Assembly: GCA_948474755.1 (NCBI GenBank)
Contig: CAOLHI010001475.1
Span: 309,473 to 373,472 of the forward strand
Source of the DNA: Ctenosaura bakeri
Taxonomy: Eukaryota > Chordata > Lepidosauria > Squamata > Iguanidae
DNA length: 64,000 bases
Reading direction: 5' to 3'
The notes beneath the pieces are model-generated. The model did no database searches. It was given only the letters and a program-made list of their open reading frames with translations, and was not told the origin of the DNA. A program made the position numbers and the translations under genes. Below are positions 43,571-53,326 of the stretch, piece by piece. Every line of letters begins with the position of its first letter. The first letter of the stretch is position 1.

Positions 43571-45255
43571 AATCCAACAGAAAGAACATACAAACTGAGG
43601 ATTTGATGTATGGAGTGGTGTTGTGGAGACTACAACCTCTTAAAAAGAGAATCTCAAATCCTGTGAGCAGCCACCAAAAGAGTTCTTCCTGTTTTCCCAC
43701 CGGACATACCTATAAGGGTGATAAGATGCCTATGATCTCCTGGTAGGACAAAAAAGTAAGATAAAATAATAATGCATCTTACTGCTACTAGTCAGAGCTA
43801 TTGCCTATCATTGTTAACAGAAGCACTAGTTCCAATTCTATGTAAGGCATGCCTCTTATGATCCCTTAAAGAACCTTCACATAATCTCTACCACAATTAT
43901 CCTTTAAAACTGCACATTAATAATATTGTAGTGTTGAAGCATATTTAGTAGGCAGCCTGACTTTGCAAATTAAAATTGCATGGATGTGGAATCAGTTTTC
44001 AGTCTGTACTTCTAAAGGCTTAAATCTTACCATGGATATTCACAATTATTTTTGTACTTTGTCAGTGTGTTTCTCCAGCTATTCTTAAGCTATTCCTCCG
44101 AGGCCATTTGCCCTATATTAGTGAGCTGGGAATTAAGATGCTGGAATTAAGTGATCTTGTCCCAATGGTGACTTTAAAGCAAATCATTCTATATAGGCAA
44201 TCTGGACTCTCACAGTGCTGTGGAACACAGAGGAAGTGACTAGATGAAAGTAGCTGCATGAGGTTTCAACACAAAATAAGATTAATTTGGAGGAAGGAGC
44301 AGCAGGAAGTACCAAGTTGGACTTGCTAGGTCTATGACCCATTAAGGCTAAGTGTGGTGGAGCCATAGCTTATTTTCAGTGCAGAATTGTGGTAGAGATT
44401 ATGTGACGGTTCTTTAAAGGATCATGGATGTGGGCTTATGGGGCAGGATAGTAAGAGATTCTTTCTCTGTCTCCCTGCCTCATTTTATCATTTCAACAAG
44501 AATAAGAGGTAATGGAAAAGATTCTATGGCTGAAGAGCTTCTAGGGATACCATTCCCCTTGTTGCAAATGGCCAGATGAAGTGTCATCATGTGGCATTCT
44601 GAGAAACTGTGGCCAGCAACCAGTGCAGCTTCTGTCATTACTGTTCTAAAAATGGCTGAAGGGAAGAGAGGATCTGTCATTGACCTTTCCTTCTTTACTG
44701 AAATACCTTACCTGAATGGGATGCTTGTGAACAGAATGTGGAGGACATTCTTTCAGCTTCATGGCAGCAACCAGAGAAGCAGAGGTTGTAGATTTGTTCC
44801 AGCAATAGTCTGAAATCAACTTCTGGTAGTGATGCAACCATGCACAAGCAACAGCATTCTCGTTGCCTGCAAGGTATCTTTTGCAGGCTATCAGCAAGGT
44901 CAACAAGCATTTGTCAGAATATATTTTGTATAAATTGCACTCTCAAGAGGTGCTCCATGGGTGAATCCTAAGAATCAGAAGGAGGAACTAGCATACTTCC
45001 TCAAGTTTAGGGAATGAGAAGATCCCTTTAAAGCAGGGTTTGTACTCCAAATGTTATTGAACTCCAATTTTCAGCTAGCCTGGCCAGTGGTGAGAGAGAA
45101 TTGGAACAGTAGTTTATCAAAATCTCTGTTTCTCTGCTCCTGCTATTTCCTATTATGGTTCCTGAATCCAAACGTGTCCATTCATTGTGTCATTATGATC
45201 TATCTCTGATAAAGGGTCATCTGGATCCTGGGCCACAATACAATTGAAAGAAGAA
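43571..45255. other. Unannotated stretch
   Basis: No gene recognised. A patch at 45040-45120 (GTACTCCAAATGTTATTGAAC...) may be a decayed CTACAACTCCCA palindrome. Overlapping short frames around 44589-44910 lie on both strands and lack motifs. Confidence 0.45.
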
Positions 45256-45381
45256 CCAACATGATATAGTGGTCTGATTGTTGGACTGAAACTCTAAGAC
45301 ACCAGGGTTCAAAGTCCTGCTCTGCTATGAAATCCACTGGGTGACCTTGAGCAAGTCACGCTCTCCCAGCCTTAGAGGAAG

Positions 45382-46973
45382 TGTTACCTTGATTTCTGGA
45401 GGTTCTGGGGGTCCTGGTCACTGAGGCAGTTGAGTTCAGGGGGGTCCCGGTCACTGAGTCAGTTAGTTTGAGTTCAGGGAGGTCCCTGTCACTGTGCTCA
45501 AAATGTAATATGGGAAATGGAAAATTAGTTTGAGCATCAGTTGGCAAAGCGAGAGGCAAGGTAACTTAGCAAGATCTTAAAACCCAATGTATACCAGGTC
45601 AGGCCAGACCAAAATTCAAACAAAAGGTCTAATAAATAGTTTTTATTTTATTTTTATAAAATGTCAGTCACTGCACACTTAACGTTTGCACTCATGCACA
45701 CAGAGCCTAAAAGAAAATAAAAGGGAGAAAAATTGATAGGAGATTTTAGAGAGGGTTTCAGGGTGATACTACACCTGATCCAGATGTCCGAGAAGATCAA
45801 ATTAGGATGGAGAGTGAACAGCGGTGAGACTTAGCACGAGGGAGGGGGCTGAGGGGGATATTCAGCAAAGAGAGTGACAGCAAGCCAGGAGGCAAGCAAG
45901 AGCGATCCCCAAACAGCTTAAAACATGGGGGTTTTTTATAGGAAAAATATACCTGGAGGGCTAATTCTCTTCCCAGGGAGAACAATAGAGAAAGGGGCTA
46001 GATCAAAGCCCTCAACAACGGACATCTCCAGCTTGATGGTTCACGATAGATTGTGAATGCTTCTGCCGGAGTAGAACAAAGGCATCGGCAGAGTGGAAAT
46101 CGCCCTCACTTGGCAACCTGATTGTGATTCTATGAACTACCATTTCCGGGCAGAGAACCCCTTTGTTTGTTTGTTTGTTTTTTTATTGATTATACAGGGG
46201 AAAAAAGCAAAACAAAAAAGTAAAACACCATGTGATACACATAACAGTGAAACAAAGAAATTTCATCAAAAACAAGCTTACATTATTATTTCTCTCTAAT
46301 ACCATTACAATCATAAACTTAATTCAGCTTATTCTATATCATACTACTTGTATACTTTTGTTACCTATCTCTAGATCTCATTCTCATTATACTCATTATT
46401 ATTATAATAATTTCATTCTTAATTCTATATTTTTCCCTGACATTTAATCTATTGCTATTACTAAATATAATCTTATTACTTAACATATCAAACTATTTCT
46501 AAAGGTAAACCCACTCCCCAAAGCCGATTATGTTTCAACGTACTTTTTTTTTTACAAAAAAATTAAACAACACAAATCCAATATAAACAATATCCCACAT
46601 AATTAACAAAAAAAGTGAATAAACCCACCTCCCAGAGCCAACTTTTTATTTAATCCAGTTTCCAAAATTGCCATTCTTCTTGTGAAAGGGTGGCTTTACC
46701 AGCTCTTATCAAAGCTTTTTCAGAGAACCCCTTTGTGAGCTTGATGGTTGGACTGTCTGGAGGGCTCCTTTGGGCTACGTGACACATTAAGTCACTATCC
46801 AGACTGGAATTTTCCTGACATCGGCCGCTCGGCCATTCCTGCCTACATGCTCTTACGGTGACCCTGTCAGACGCATGGCATGATTTTTAATATTTGCCAT
46901 GAGGAGATATCACTTTGATGTTGTGAATTAATAAATTGTAGACCCCAGAAGAGAGCCATTGGCCACGGTAACA
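45382..46973 (-). mobile_element. Solo LTR inserted in a SINE, itself carrying an L1
   Basis: Terminal inverted repeat TGTTACC (45382-45388) and GGTAACA (46967-46973), with the exact 4-bp target duplication GAAG (45378-45381 and 46974-46977) in SINE sequence. The promoter and signal read on the minus strand: CCTATAAAAAAC near 45931-45943, then AATAAA near 45644-45650. Without the 554-bp L1 and its 16-bp duplication it is about 1022 bp. No internal retroviral or Gypsy genes are attached, so it is a solo LTR. A 4-bp duplication fits gammaretrovirus-like or Gypsy-like elements, and I cannot decide between them. Confidence 0.85.
46167..46720 (-). mobile_element. L1-type LINE 3' fragment inside the LTR
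   Basis: Bounded by an exact 16-bp target duplication CAGAGAACCCCTTTGT (46151-46166 and 46721-46736). The left end is the antisense A-rich tail (TTTGTTTGTTTG) with an AATAAA signal just inside (ATTGATTATACAGG antisense). It is a 554-bp, severely 5'-truncated, non-coding 3' UTR. The L1 assignment follows from the A-tail, duplication length and resemblance to the 3' end of the element at 29572-31325. Confidence 0.8.
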
Positions 46974-47062
46974 GAAGGCTATAGTAAACCTCCTCTGAAT
47001 AAATCTTACCAAGAAAGCCCCATAAATCAGAGTCAACTTGAAGGCACATAACAACAATGTCA

Positions 47063-48109
47063 GCAACCACATGACATGTACATCAAGTCTTCCCTGACCC
47101 AGCATTCAGAACTGTGGATCTAGTAATGTACCATCTATATGAAAAGTAGAAAAAAATGAAGAATATAGTTTTTACAAAATCCCAATCTACTGACCTATAT
47201 ATTCCAGTTTAATGTGTGGATCCAAGCTTTGTTATTAACGGGCTCTCACTCTTGCATGTTTCAGGCTTAAAAATCGTATCAAAATATTTATTTTTTGAGA
47301 TTCATTTTTTTAAAAAAATTGAGACAGACAAATAGAATTTTTGTGCAGATTTTTTGAAATAAAAACTGCTGATTAATGTAGAAATAGTTTGGAATGAACA
47401 TTTGGGGAAACATGTGTAAATGTAATAGTCTACGGAAAAACTTGTACAACTCTGCAATGCAAAGCGTATTTACTGTCGTCTTCAGATAATTGAAATGAAG
47501 TTGTGCTACACAGGCACTTTCTGAAAGGAGCATGCTGCGGAGGACAGTGAATCCACATGAGACGAAGGAAGGAATTAAAAGATGAAGGACAGAATTAAAA
47601 AGTCACTATTGGAGCAAGAGTTTAATAAGCAAAGAGTGTCAACAGAATGAGCAATGTAATTATTCCCCATTATCCAAGAACATTATTAGATCATTATTGT
47701 GTTAGTGTATTCATATTATTTGTTTGTTACAGTGCTAGCTACAAGACACTAAAACAAAATATTATGGGAAACATTGATTTCCCCAATCTAAACTTGAACT
47801 GTAGCTATGAATTTTGTTTTGGTTTTGCTTTCTTTTCAAACTGATTTCCCCATATTGATTGGGAACACTCAGTCAGTGTGAGCTAATCACAGCTTTTAGC
47901 CCAATACATTGCAGAAATGGTACACATATTAAAAAAGTAAAACTTTACAATTGGTAAATAGAGACTAGCTTTTCATTATCAAGCTAAATGTTCTCCACGT
48001 TAGCTGTTCCTGGTTAAATGTTCTCTGTATGTTAGCTATTCCAGTTCATTAAGGGTTTTTCTAAGTTGCCCTATAGATTGTGTCTCAAATTCAACCTAAT
48101 GGTAACAGT
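47063..48109. other. Unannotated stretch
   Basis: No gene recognised. 47280-47480 has GTGCAGATTTTTTG and ATGTAGAAATAG words that may be a decayed family H copy. Confidence 0.4.
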
Positions 48110-48112
48110 ATT

Positions 48113-48527
48113 GGCCTTTTCTGCATGATGACGCTCTCCTGCGTCATCCCATCACAATCCCGGCAGCACCTCTGCTGGGATGGGAGCATGTCCCCAATGC
48201 TCCTCTTTGGATGTGACCAGACGCTTGTGTAAAGGAGCTCAAGGGACATGCTCCATCCTTCTAGATTGCAGCCAGCCTTCTTCCCATGTTGTAGTAGGGG
48301 AGGAAGCCTGTAGATCGCACTTCTGGCCCTTCTGCATGGCCGGCTGCAATGCAAAACTCACATGATTGGGGGTCATTGACAGAGTTTCTCCATCAATAAT
48401 ATAGCCTGTGATCACACTGGCTGGCAAAGAGAGAAGGGTGGGACCGCAACAATGTCATGTAGAAGCATTGTGGTCCTGCTCCTCTTGCATCCCCATGCTG
48501 GGACACTGTCGTCATGCAAAAAGAGCC
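48113..48527. mobile_element. Harbinger-like MITE (family C)
   Basis: The ends GGCCTTTTCTGCATGATGAC and GTCGTCATGCAAAAAGAGCC form an imperfect 20-bp inverted repeat, flanked by ATT on both sides (48110-48112 and 48528-48530). The interior differs from families A and B but has its own palindromic words (TGGGAGCATGTCCCCAATG, TGTCATGTAGAAGCATTG). Only one copy is in the window. Small frames on both strands are not genes. Confidence 0.8.
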
Positions 48528-48530
48528 ATT

Positions 48531-48851
48531 GTTTCCATCATTTTTTACTTGTTTGGTTTGAATCAAATAGATCTACATAGGTTATCCTGTTTGTACCTAA
48601 CCTTTCTCCCAGGCTGAGATCCAAAGCAGCTTGGCAAATGAGTGAAATCAAACTCATATATATATAAAAGTATAAGGACAGAGTTTACCCTTGTAGCTGC
48701 AGAATTCTGTGAATTGCAATCAAAAAAAGTTAATTTTCTGAGCCCAGAAGAAAGTCCAATTTTAAGGGAGGCTTGGTTGTTAGGAGATGGAGTCCTAAGT
48801 CCTTTACCACAGATTCAATGGGGGCAGATAGATACATTCTCTTATAACTGT
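48531..48851. other. Unannotated stretch
   Basis: 48575-48640 (CTAACCTTTCTCCCAGGCTG...AAAGCAGCTTGGCAAA) resembles the antisense SINE/LINE tail. 48690-48760 may be a decayed palindrome arm. No gene. Confidence 0.45.
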
Positions 48852-49400
48852 TTCATAGAATTGGTAGGGAGCACAAAAGTCATATAGTCCAGCCTCTTGC
48901 TATGCAGGAATACACAAAGCACTCCTGAAAGATGTCAATCTAAACTCTGTTTAACAGTCTCCAAAGATGGAGAGCCTACCACTCTCTGAAGTAATGTATT
49001 CTTCTGTTGAATAGTTCTTACAGTAAAAGAAAGTTCTTAATTTAAGGTGGAATTCCTTTTCTTGTAATCTGAATCTATGGGTTTATGTTCTAATTTCTAG
49101 AACAGCAGAAAACAAGGTCACTCTATCTTCTACATGACATTCCTTCATATATTTAAAAACAGCAATCATGTCACCTCCCCGTCTCATCATCTCCTAGCTA
49201 AACATACCCTCAGTTTCCTCAAATCCCTCAGTTGTTCCTCATAAAGCTTAGTTTTCAGATTTTGGATCATATTTGTTGCCCTTCTTTGGGCATATTCCAA
49301 TTTGCCAATATTCTTCTTAAACTGTGGTGCCCAGAACTGGACACACTATTCTGAGTGATGTCTGACCAAAACAGAACAGAGCGGCACTATTATTTCCCTC
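48852..49400 (-). mobile_element. CR1 LINE 3' fragment
   Basis: Antisense CR1 landmarks in order: TTTCATAGAATTGGTAGG, CTATGCAGGAATACACAAAG, ATCATGTCACCTCC, GTTCCTCATAAAGC, TTGGGCATATTCCAATTTG, GGTGCCCAGAACTGGACAC, GCGGCACTATTATTTCC. Parallel to 25337-25900 but more diverged. Confidence 0.85.
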
Positions 49401-50539
49401 AATCTGGACAATATATATTTTTTCACATAAACTGTTCACCATTTCAGGAACCAAGACAGAGAAATATAGCTGTATGTTGAATTCCAGTCACATTTTCTAT
49501 TAACAAGAACACCTGTGTATAATTTTAGCCCACCGAGAAATGGAAACATTCTATGTAAATTTCAAGTGTTCCTAAATCAGTCTATAGTTCTATTGAGCTG
49601 AACAAGAGCAAGATTTAGGAGAGCACATAAACATGCACTTCACATGGAGGATATAATTAGATATGATTGAATTCTGCAGTTTTACTTATGAAACAGTGAC
49701 GGCTTCCCCTCCTCTTTTCAGGAGAAAAAAAGTGACCCCATTTTAAGGGTACCAAAGTCTTGCTTTGGGTGCTTAACAATAAACACATGCAAATATGTCT
49801 AATTTTGGAGACTGGGAAGCCTGTTCTGAATATTGCTTGCATGTTTTTTCCACCATTGTCATTCAGTCTGAGAGAAAAGAAACTGTATATGGAATATTTT
49901 AAAATGAAGATAAAAGTTCAGTGACCCTCTAGAGCATAGTTGGGTCATTATTGGAAGCTAGAGGATTGCATTAAACTCCCCTGGAGTCCATAGAGGGCCA
50001 CACCACCACAGAAACCATGGCACAAAAAATGCCCCCAAGCCTTCTCTAGAGAGATTTTCTTTACATCAAGAAGTGACTGAAAATCACCATCAGTTCCTTT
50101 CCTAGTTTTGTCATGTGCTATCTGGAGGAGGCCTCTTTTGTCAAGGGAGGAGAAGAGGAATTTCAAGATAACAGGCTCCAGTCAGAGTTAGCAGAGGCTG
50201 GCAGTTCTATCATAGCACTGGCAGAAGTAAAGCCCAGTCCATCCCCAGCAGTGCCTGCAGATCAGGAAGACAATAGGCAACTCAACCTGTCATAAGTTAA
50301 AATACCAGTAGCAAAGGGTCTGTTCCACCTTAAATGGAAGATGCTGAGCTAATGAGGCCAGTTGGGGTAAGTGCTGGCTACCAGTTGGCTCAGTCCAGTG
50401 CAGCCAACAAACAGCTCCAACATTTCGCTACCGTATCTATTACATCTGACTTTGTGGATCTTTTGGGGTCTTTGGGGATCAGCAAGCATAGGGAGCCAGA
50501 GAGGCTGCAGAGCAATAGGAAGAGATGGATTAGCACTAG
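49401..50539. other. Unannotated stretch
   Basis: No recognised gene or repeat. Short frames lack motifs. Confidence 0.5.
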
Positions 50540-50745
50540 CATTAAATTTTCTGCACAGAAATTTATATTTATGTACAGAAAATCCTGTCTCTTGTGCAGA
50601 AAATGCTGTTTCCTGAACAGAAAATTTTGTTTCCTATGCAAAACAATCAAGTGCAAATATTGCGCAGAATAAGTCCTGAACTGTGAAAAGTCTCACCAGT
50701 CTAGGATTCCTTTCATCATTTTGCAGTGCTTGAAAAATATGTCTT
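50540..50745 (+). repeat. Unclassified repeat family H copy
   Basis: Internally reiterated CAGAAAAT.CTGT.TC words (TGTGCAGAAAATGCTGTTTCC, GAACAGAAAATTTTGTTTCC), then ATTGCGCAGAATAAGTCC, CTGAACTGTGAAAAGTC and TCTAGGATTCCTTTCATCAT. The same end block recurs at 51110-51190, on the minus strand at 40310-40370, and loosely at 57755-57845. No open frame or terminal structure. Confidence 0.55.
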
Positions 50746-50999
50746 CTTCTTTTAATTTAGGATTTTTTCCTACATTTTTTCTATTTGCTATTCTTCTACA
50801 TTATATACATATAATGTATATAAACCACTGTTGCTTTGTCTCGTTTCAACAGGAATAATGATATAATTCTTCACTATGAGTAGCTCTAGCAATTTTATTT
50901 CTGCTTCCCAAAAGTCTTTGAAAAATGCATGGTTTTCAATGATTCTTTGCAATTTAAGACATACTTTATGAAAAAAACAAAAAATAACAACAAAACCCT

Positions 51000-51245
51000 C
51001 TCATGACTGTTTTGGACAGAAAATAGCATTTACTGCATATAGGACACACAGAAAATGTTTCCGATATGGAAAATGCTATTTTCTGTACAAAATAACCATA
51101 TGCAAATTTAGCACAGAAAAAGTTCCAAATTGCAAAGATTTTTTTGTCAGTATAGGATTATTTTCATCATTTTTTCCAGCACTCACAAAACAAGTTTTTG
51201 ATCATTTTTTTTAAAAAAAAATCAAATATTCTTTCCACCTCTAAT
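51000..51245 (+). repeat. Unclassified repeat family H copy
   Basis: GGACAGAAAATAGCATTTACTG, ACACAGAAAATGTTTCC, AATGCTATTTTCTGTAC, ATGCAAATTTAGCACAG, AAGTTCCAAATTGCAAAG and AGTATAGGATTATTTTCATC follow the order of 50540-50745. Confidence 0.55.
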
Positions 51246-52286
51246 CAGAAATGCCAAGTGAGAAGACAATGGGGAAGCAGCCAGATAATTCATTTTTCTA
51301 ACTAAAGTTCAAGCCTGACATGAGCCACACTTCAACTATCAGGGATATCATATAAGCAAAAATGATGTGGATAATGACCCTACTACTACTGTTTTTTTTC
51401 CCTTGATGGCTTTTATCTGTCTTTATAAATAACATAGTTTGGGTCATCGGTTCAAAGAGAAAGGCAAAGAAAAATAATGGAATTGTGGTGTACTAATGTT
51501 CATTGTACTCTAAGATGAAGAATGCTATCACAGAAGCAGCTGGAATGTAAAGTCTTTAGACCTATTTGTGTTACTCCACCAGCTTAGCTCCAGCAGAGAG
51601 TGTCATGACCTCAATTCCCATATGATTTTAACATCAATAACACTAAGTGTGTGGATAGGGTTTTTTTTCTCTCTCTCTCTCTCTCTCCTCTTTCTTTCTT
51701 CTATTCATTAATTTGTAACTCTCTGGGAGCTGAAACTGAAAAAAGAGAAAAGAAAACCCTCCTAGTCTCTCCATCTAGCATACATAATTTATAAAACACT
51801 ACAGTTAAATATGAGAATGAGCAGCCAGGAGCTCAATGAAGCTCAGTACAGCTGATTGTAATGAAAGATCCAGGAAGGGTGATTAGTTAATCCAGAGAAA
51901 ACTCAACGGGATATTCAACAAATGCAACATTCCTTTCCTCCAGACAAAGAGGCAGAGTTCTTGCAGCAGAAATTTATACTTATCTGCTCAGTAATAAACC
52001 CCCAGGAAATTCAGTGGTGCTTACTGCCGAGTAAGAGGATACAGTATTGCATTCTTAGAAATATCCTGAAGATTTTGACCAAACTCCTAGGGGATCATAA
52101 TACACAAGTTGGTCAGCATGCTTATCACCATTCTAGTGAGTTTCAAACTGGGCCAGCCAGAAACAATTGGCCTGTTTTTATGTTGTATTAAGATGCCATT
52201 AAAATAGTGATGTATCCCATTGTTGCTGATGCATTTCTAAACTCTTTCACGATCATTTCCTTTAAAAAGAAGTCTCTGTTTCCACA
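51246..52286. other. Unannotated stretch
   Basis: A (CT)n tract is at 51669-51688. No recognised gene or other repeat. Confidence 0.5.
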
Positions 52287-52517
52287 GTTCTAGTCATGCA
52301 ACAACATCTAGCCTCTGATCTCATCTGACCTTGGAAGGTAATCAGAGTCAGCCCTGGCTAGTACTTGGATGGGAGACCAACAACAAATACAAGGCGCTGT
52401 AGGCTATATTTCAGATGAAACTGTGAAAACCACCTCTGAGTACTCCTTGCCTAAGAAAACCCTATGGAATTCATGGGGTCACCATAAGTCAACAGGAGAT
52501 TTGAAAATAACACACAC
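52287..52517 (+). mobile_element. 5S-rRNA-derived SINE with Sauria/Bov-B-type tail
   Basis: The first 115 bp is a diverged 5S rRNA: CTGATCTCATCTGACCTTGG, AGTCAGCCCTGG, TAGTACTTGGATGGGAGACC (the 5S internal promoter C-box region, nearly intact) and GCGCTGTAGGC at the 5S 3' end. It passes directly into AAAACCACCTCTGAGTACTCC, TTGCCTAAGAAAACCC and GGGTCACCATAAGTCAACAGG, the same tail used by the tRNA-derived Sauria SINEs here. It is therefore a SINE and not a functional 5S gene. Confidence 0.85.
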
Positions 52518-52627
52518 AGTCTGATGAGCTGGTGTACATCTTGCTGAATGGGCTCCCTTAAGCTGGATGTCATATACCTTGCACAGAAACTGCAAATTCA
52601 AGTGTGCCCACAATACTTTTCCCCCCT

Positions 52628-52940
52628 AAGTACTTAAAACAGAAATACCTCACATTGTACAGACATTTGCAATTGTATTCTACCATTCTCATAGGCATCT
52701 ATATCAATGTCCATGTTCAGAATTGAAACTTCCAATCTTTACACAGAAAACTATCCTAATTTCTTGTAACTGAATTTTAAAATACAATTATATAGTGATA
52801 AATTTGGAGTCAATAGTCTCAACAAGATTGGACTCAATAGTCTTGACAAAAGTAGCACATTTTATGCCTCCCAAGGTTTGCTGTGGGGAAAAAAGTTGTA
52901 CCTTACCTAAGGCAAGTACTTAAAACAGAAATACCTCACA
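52628..52940 (+). repeat. 27-bp direct repeat pair
   Basis: A 27-bp sequence starting AAGTACTTAAAACAGAAA is present identically at 52628-52654 and 52914-52940, 286 bp apart. Between them is a second imperfect tandem (GAGTCAATAGTCTCAAC and GACTCAATAGTCTTGAC, 52810-52850). No known element fills the gap. Confidence 0.8.
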
Positions 52941-53124
52941 GGCTCAGAAAGCATTTCCAAAAAATAAAACACACACAACACAATGTTCATGTTTCAGTAT
53001 CTAAGATGTGCATAATTGACCAAACATGCTGAAATACACTTTAGCAAATGGGCAAAAGTTGTATAAATGAGAGAAACTGGAAAAACAAATATACAAATTG
53101 GGAAAAGTGCACACAAATGGCCAG

Positions 53125-53323
53125 GGCCATTTCCGCACTACAGTGAAGTGCTGCTATTCCACTTTCAACGCCCTGTGGAATTCTGGGGTTTGTAGTTTAG
53201 GGAAGGACACTTCGAATTCTCAGCCGGAGAGCTCTTTGGTCTCAGTAAACTGCAAACCCCAGAATTCCACAGGGCGTTGAAAGTGGAATAGCAGCACTTT
53301 AACACTGTAGTGCGGAAATGGTC
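53125..53323 (+). mobile_element. Harbinger-like palindromic MITE (family A), copy 5
   Basis: GGCCATTTCCGCACTACAGTG...CACTGTAGTGCGGAAATGGTC, flanked by CAG on both sides (53122-53124 and 53324-53326). Compensated arms: CAACGCCCTGTGGAATTCTG against CAGAATTCCACAGGGCGTTG are perfectly complementary. Among the five family A copies it has the most symmetric arms. Confidence 0.85.
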
Positions 53324-53326
53324 CAG

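Larger units (their letters stand above)
45256..47062 (+). mobile_element. Sauria-type SINE split by an LTR element
   Basis: The 5' half (45256-45381) has TGATATAGTGGTCTGATTG, ACCAGGGTTCAAAGTCC (B box) and GGGTGACCTTGAGCAAGTCAC, up to CTTAGAGGAAG. The 3' half (46974-47062) resumes GAAGGCTATAGTAAACC, CTCTGAATAAATCTTACC and the tail CAACTTGAAGGCACATAACA. Joining them with one copy of GAAG gives AGAGGAAGGCTATAGTAAAC, the normal SINE order seen intact at 55697-55934. The gap is an LTR. Confidence 0.85.

Noticed and set aside
52287..52405. Functional 5S rRNA gene
   Set aside because: The 5' third is badly diverged and the sequence continues into a SINE tail instead of a T-run terminator.
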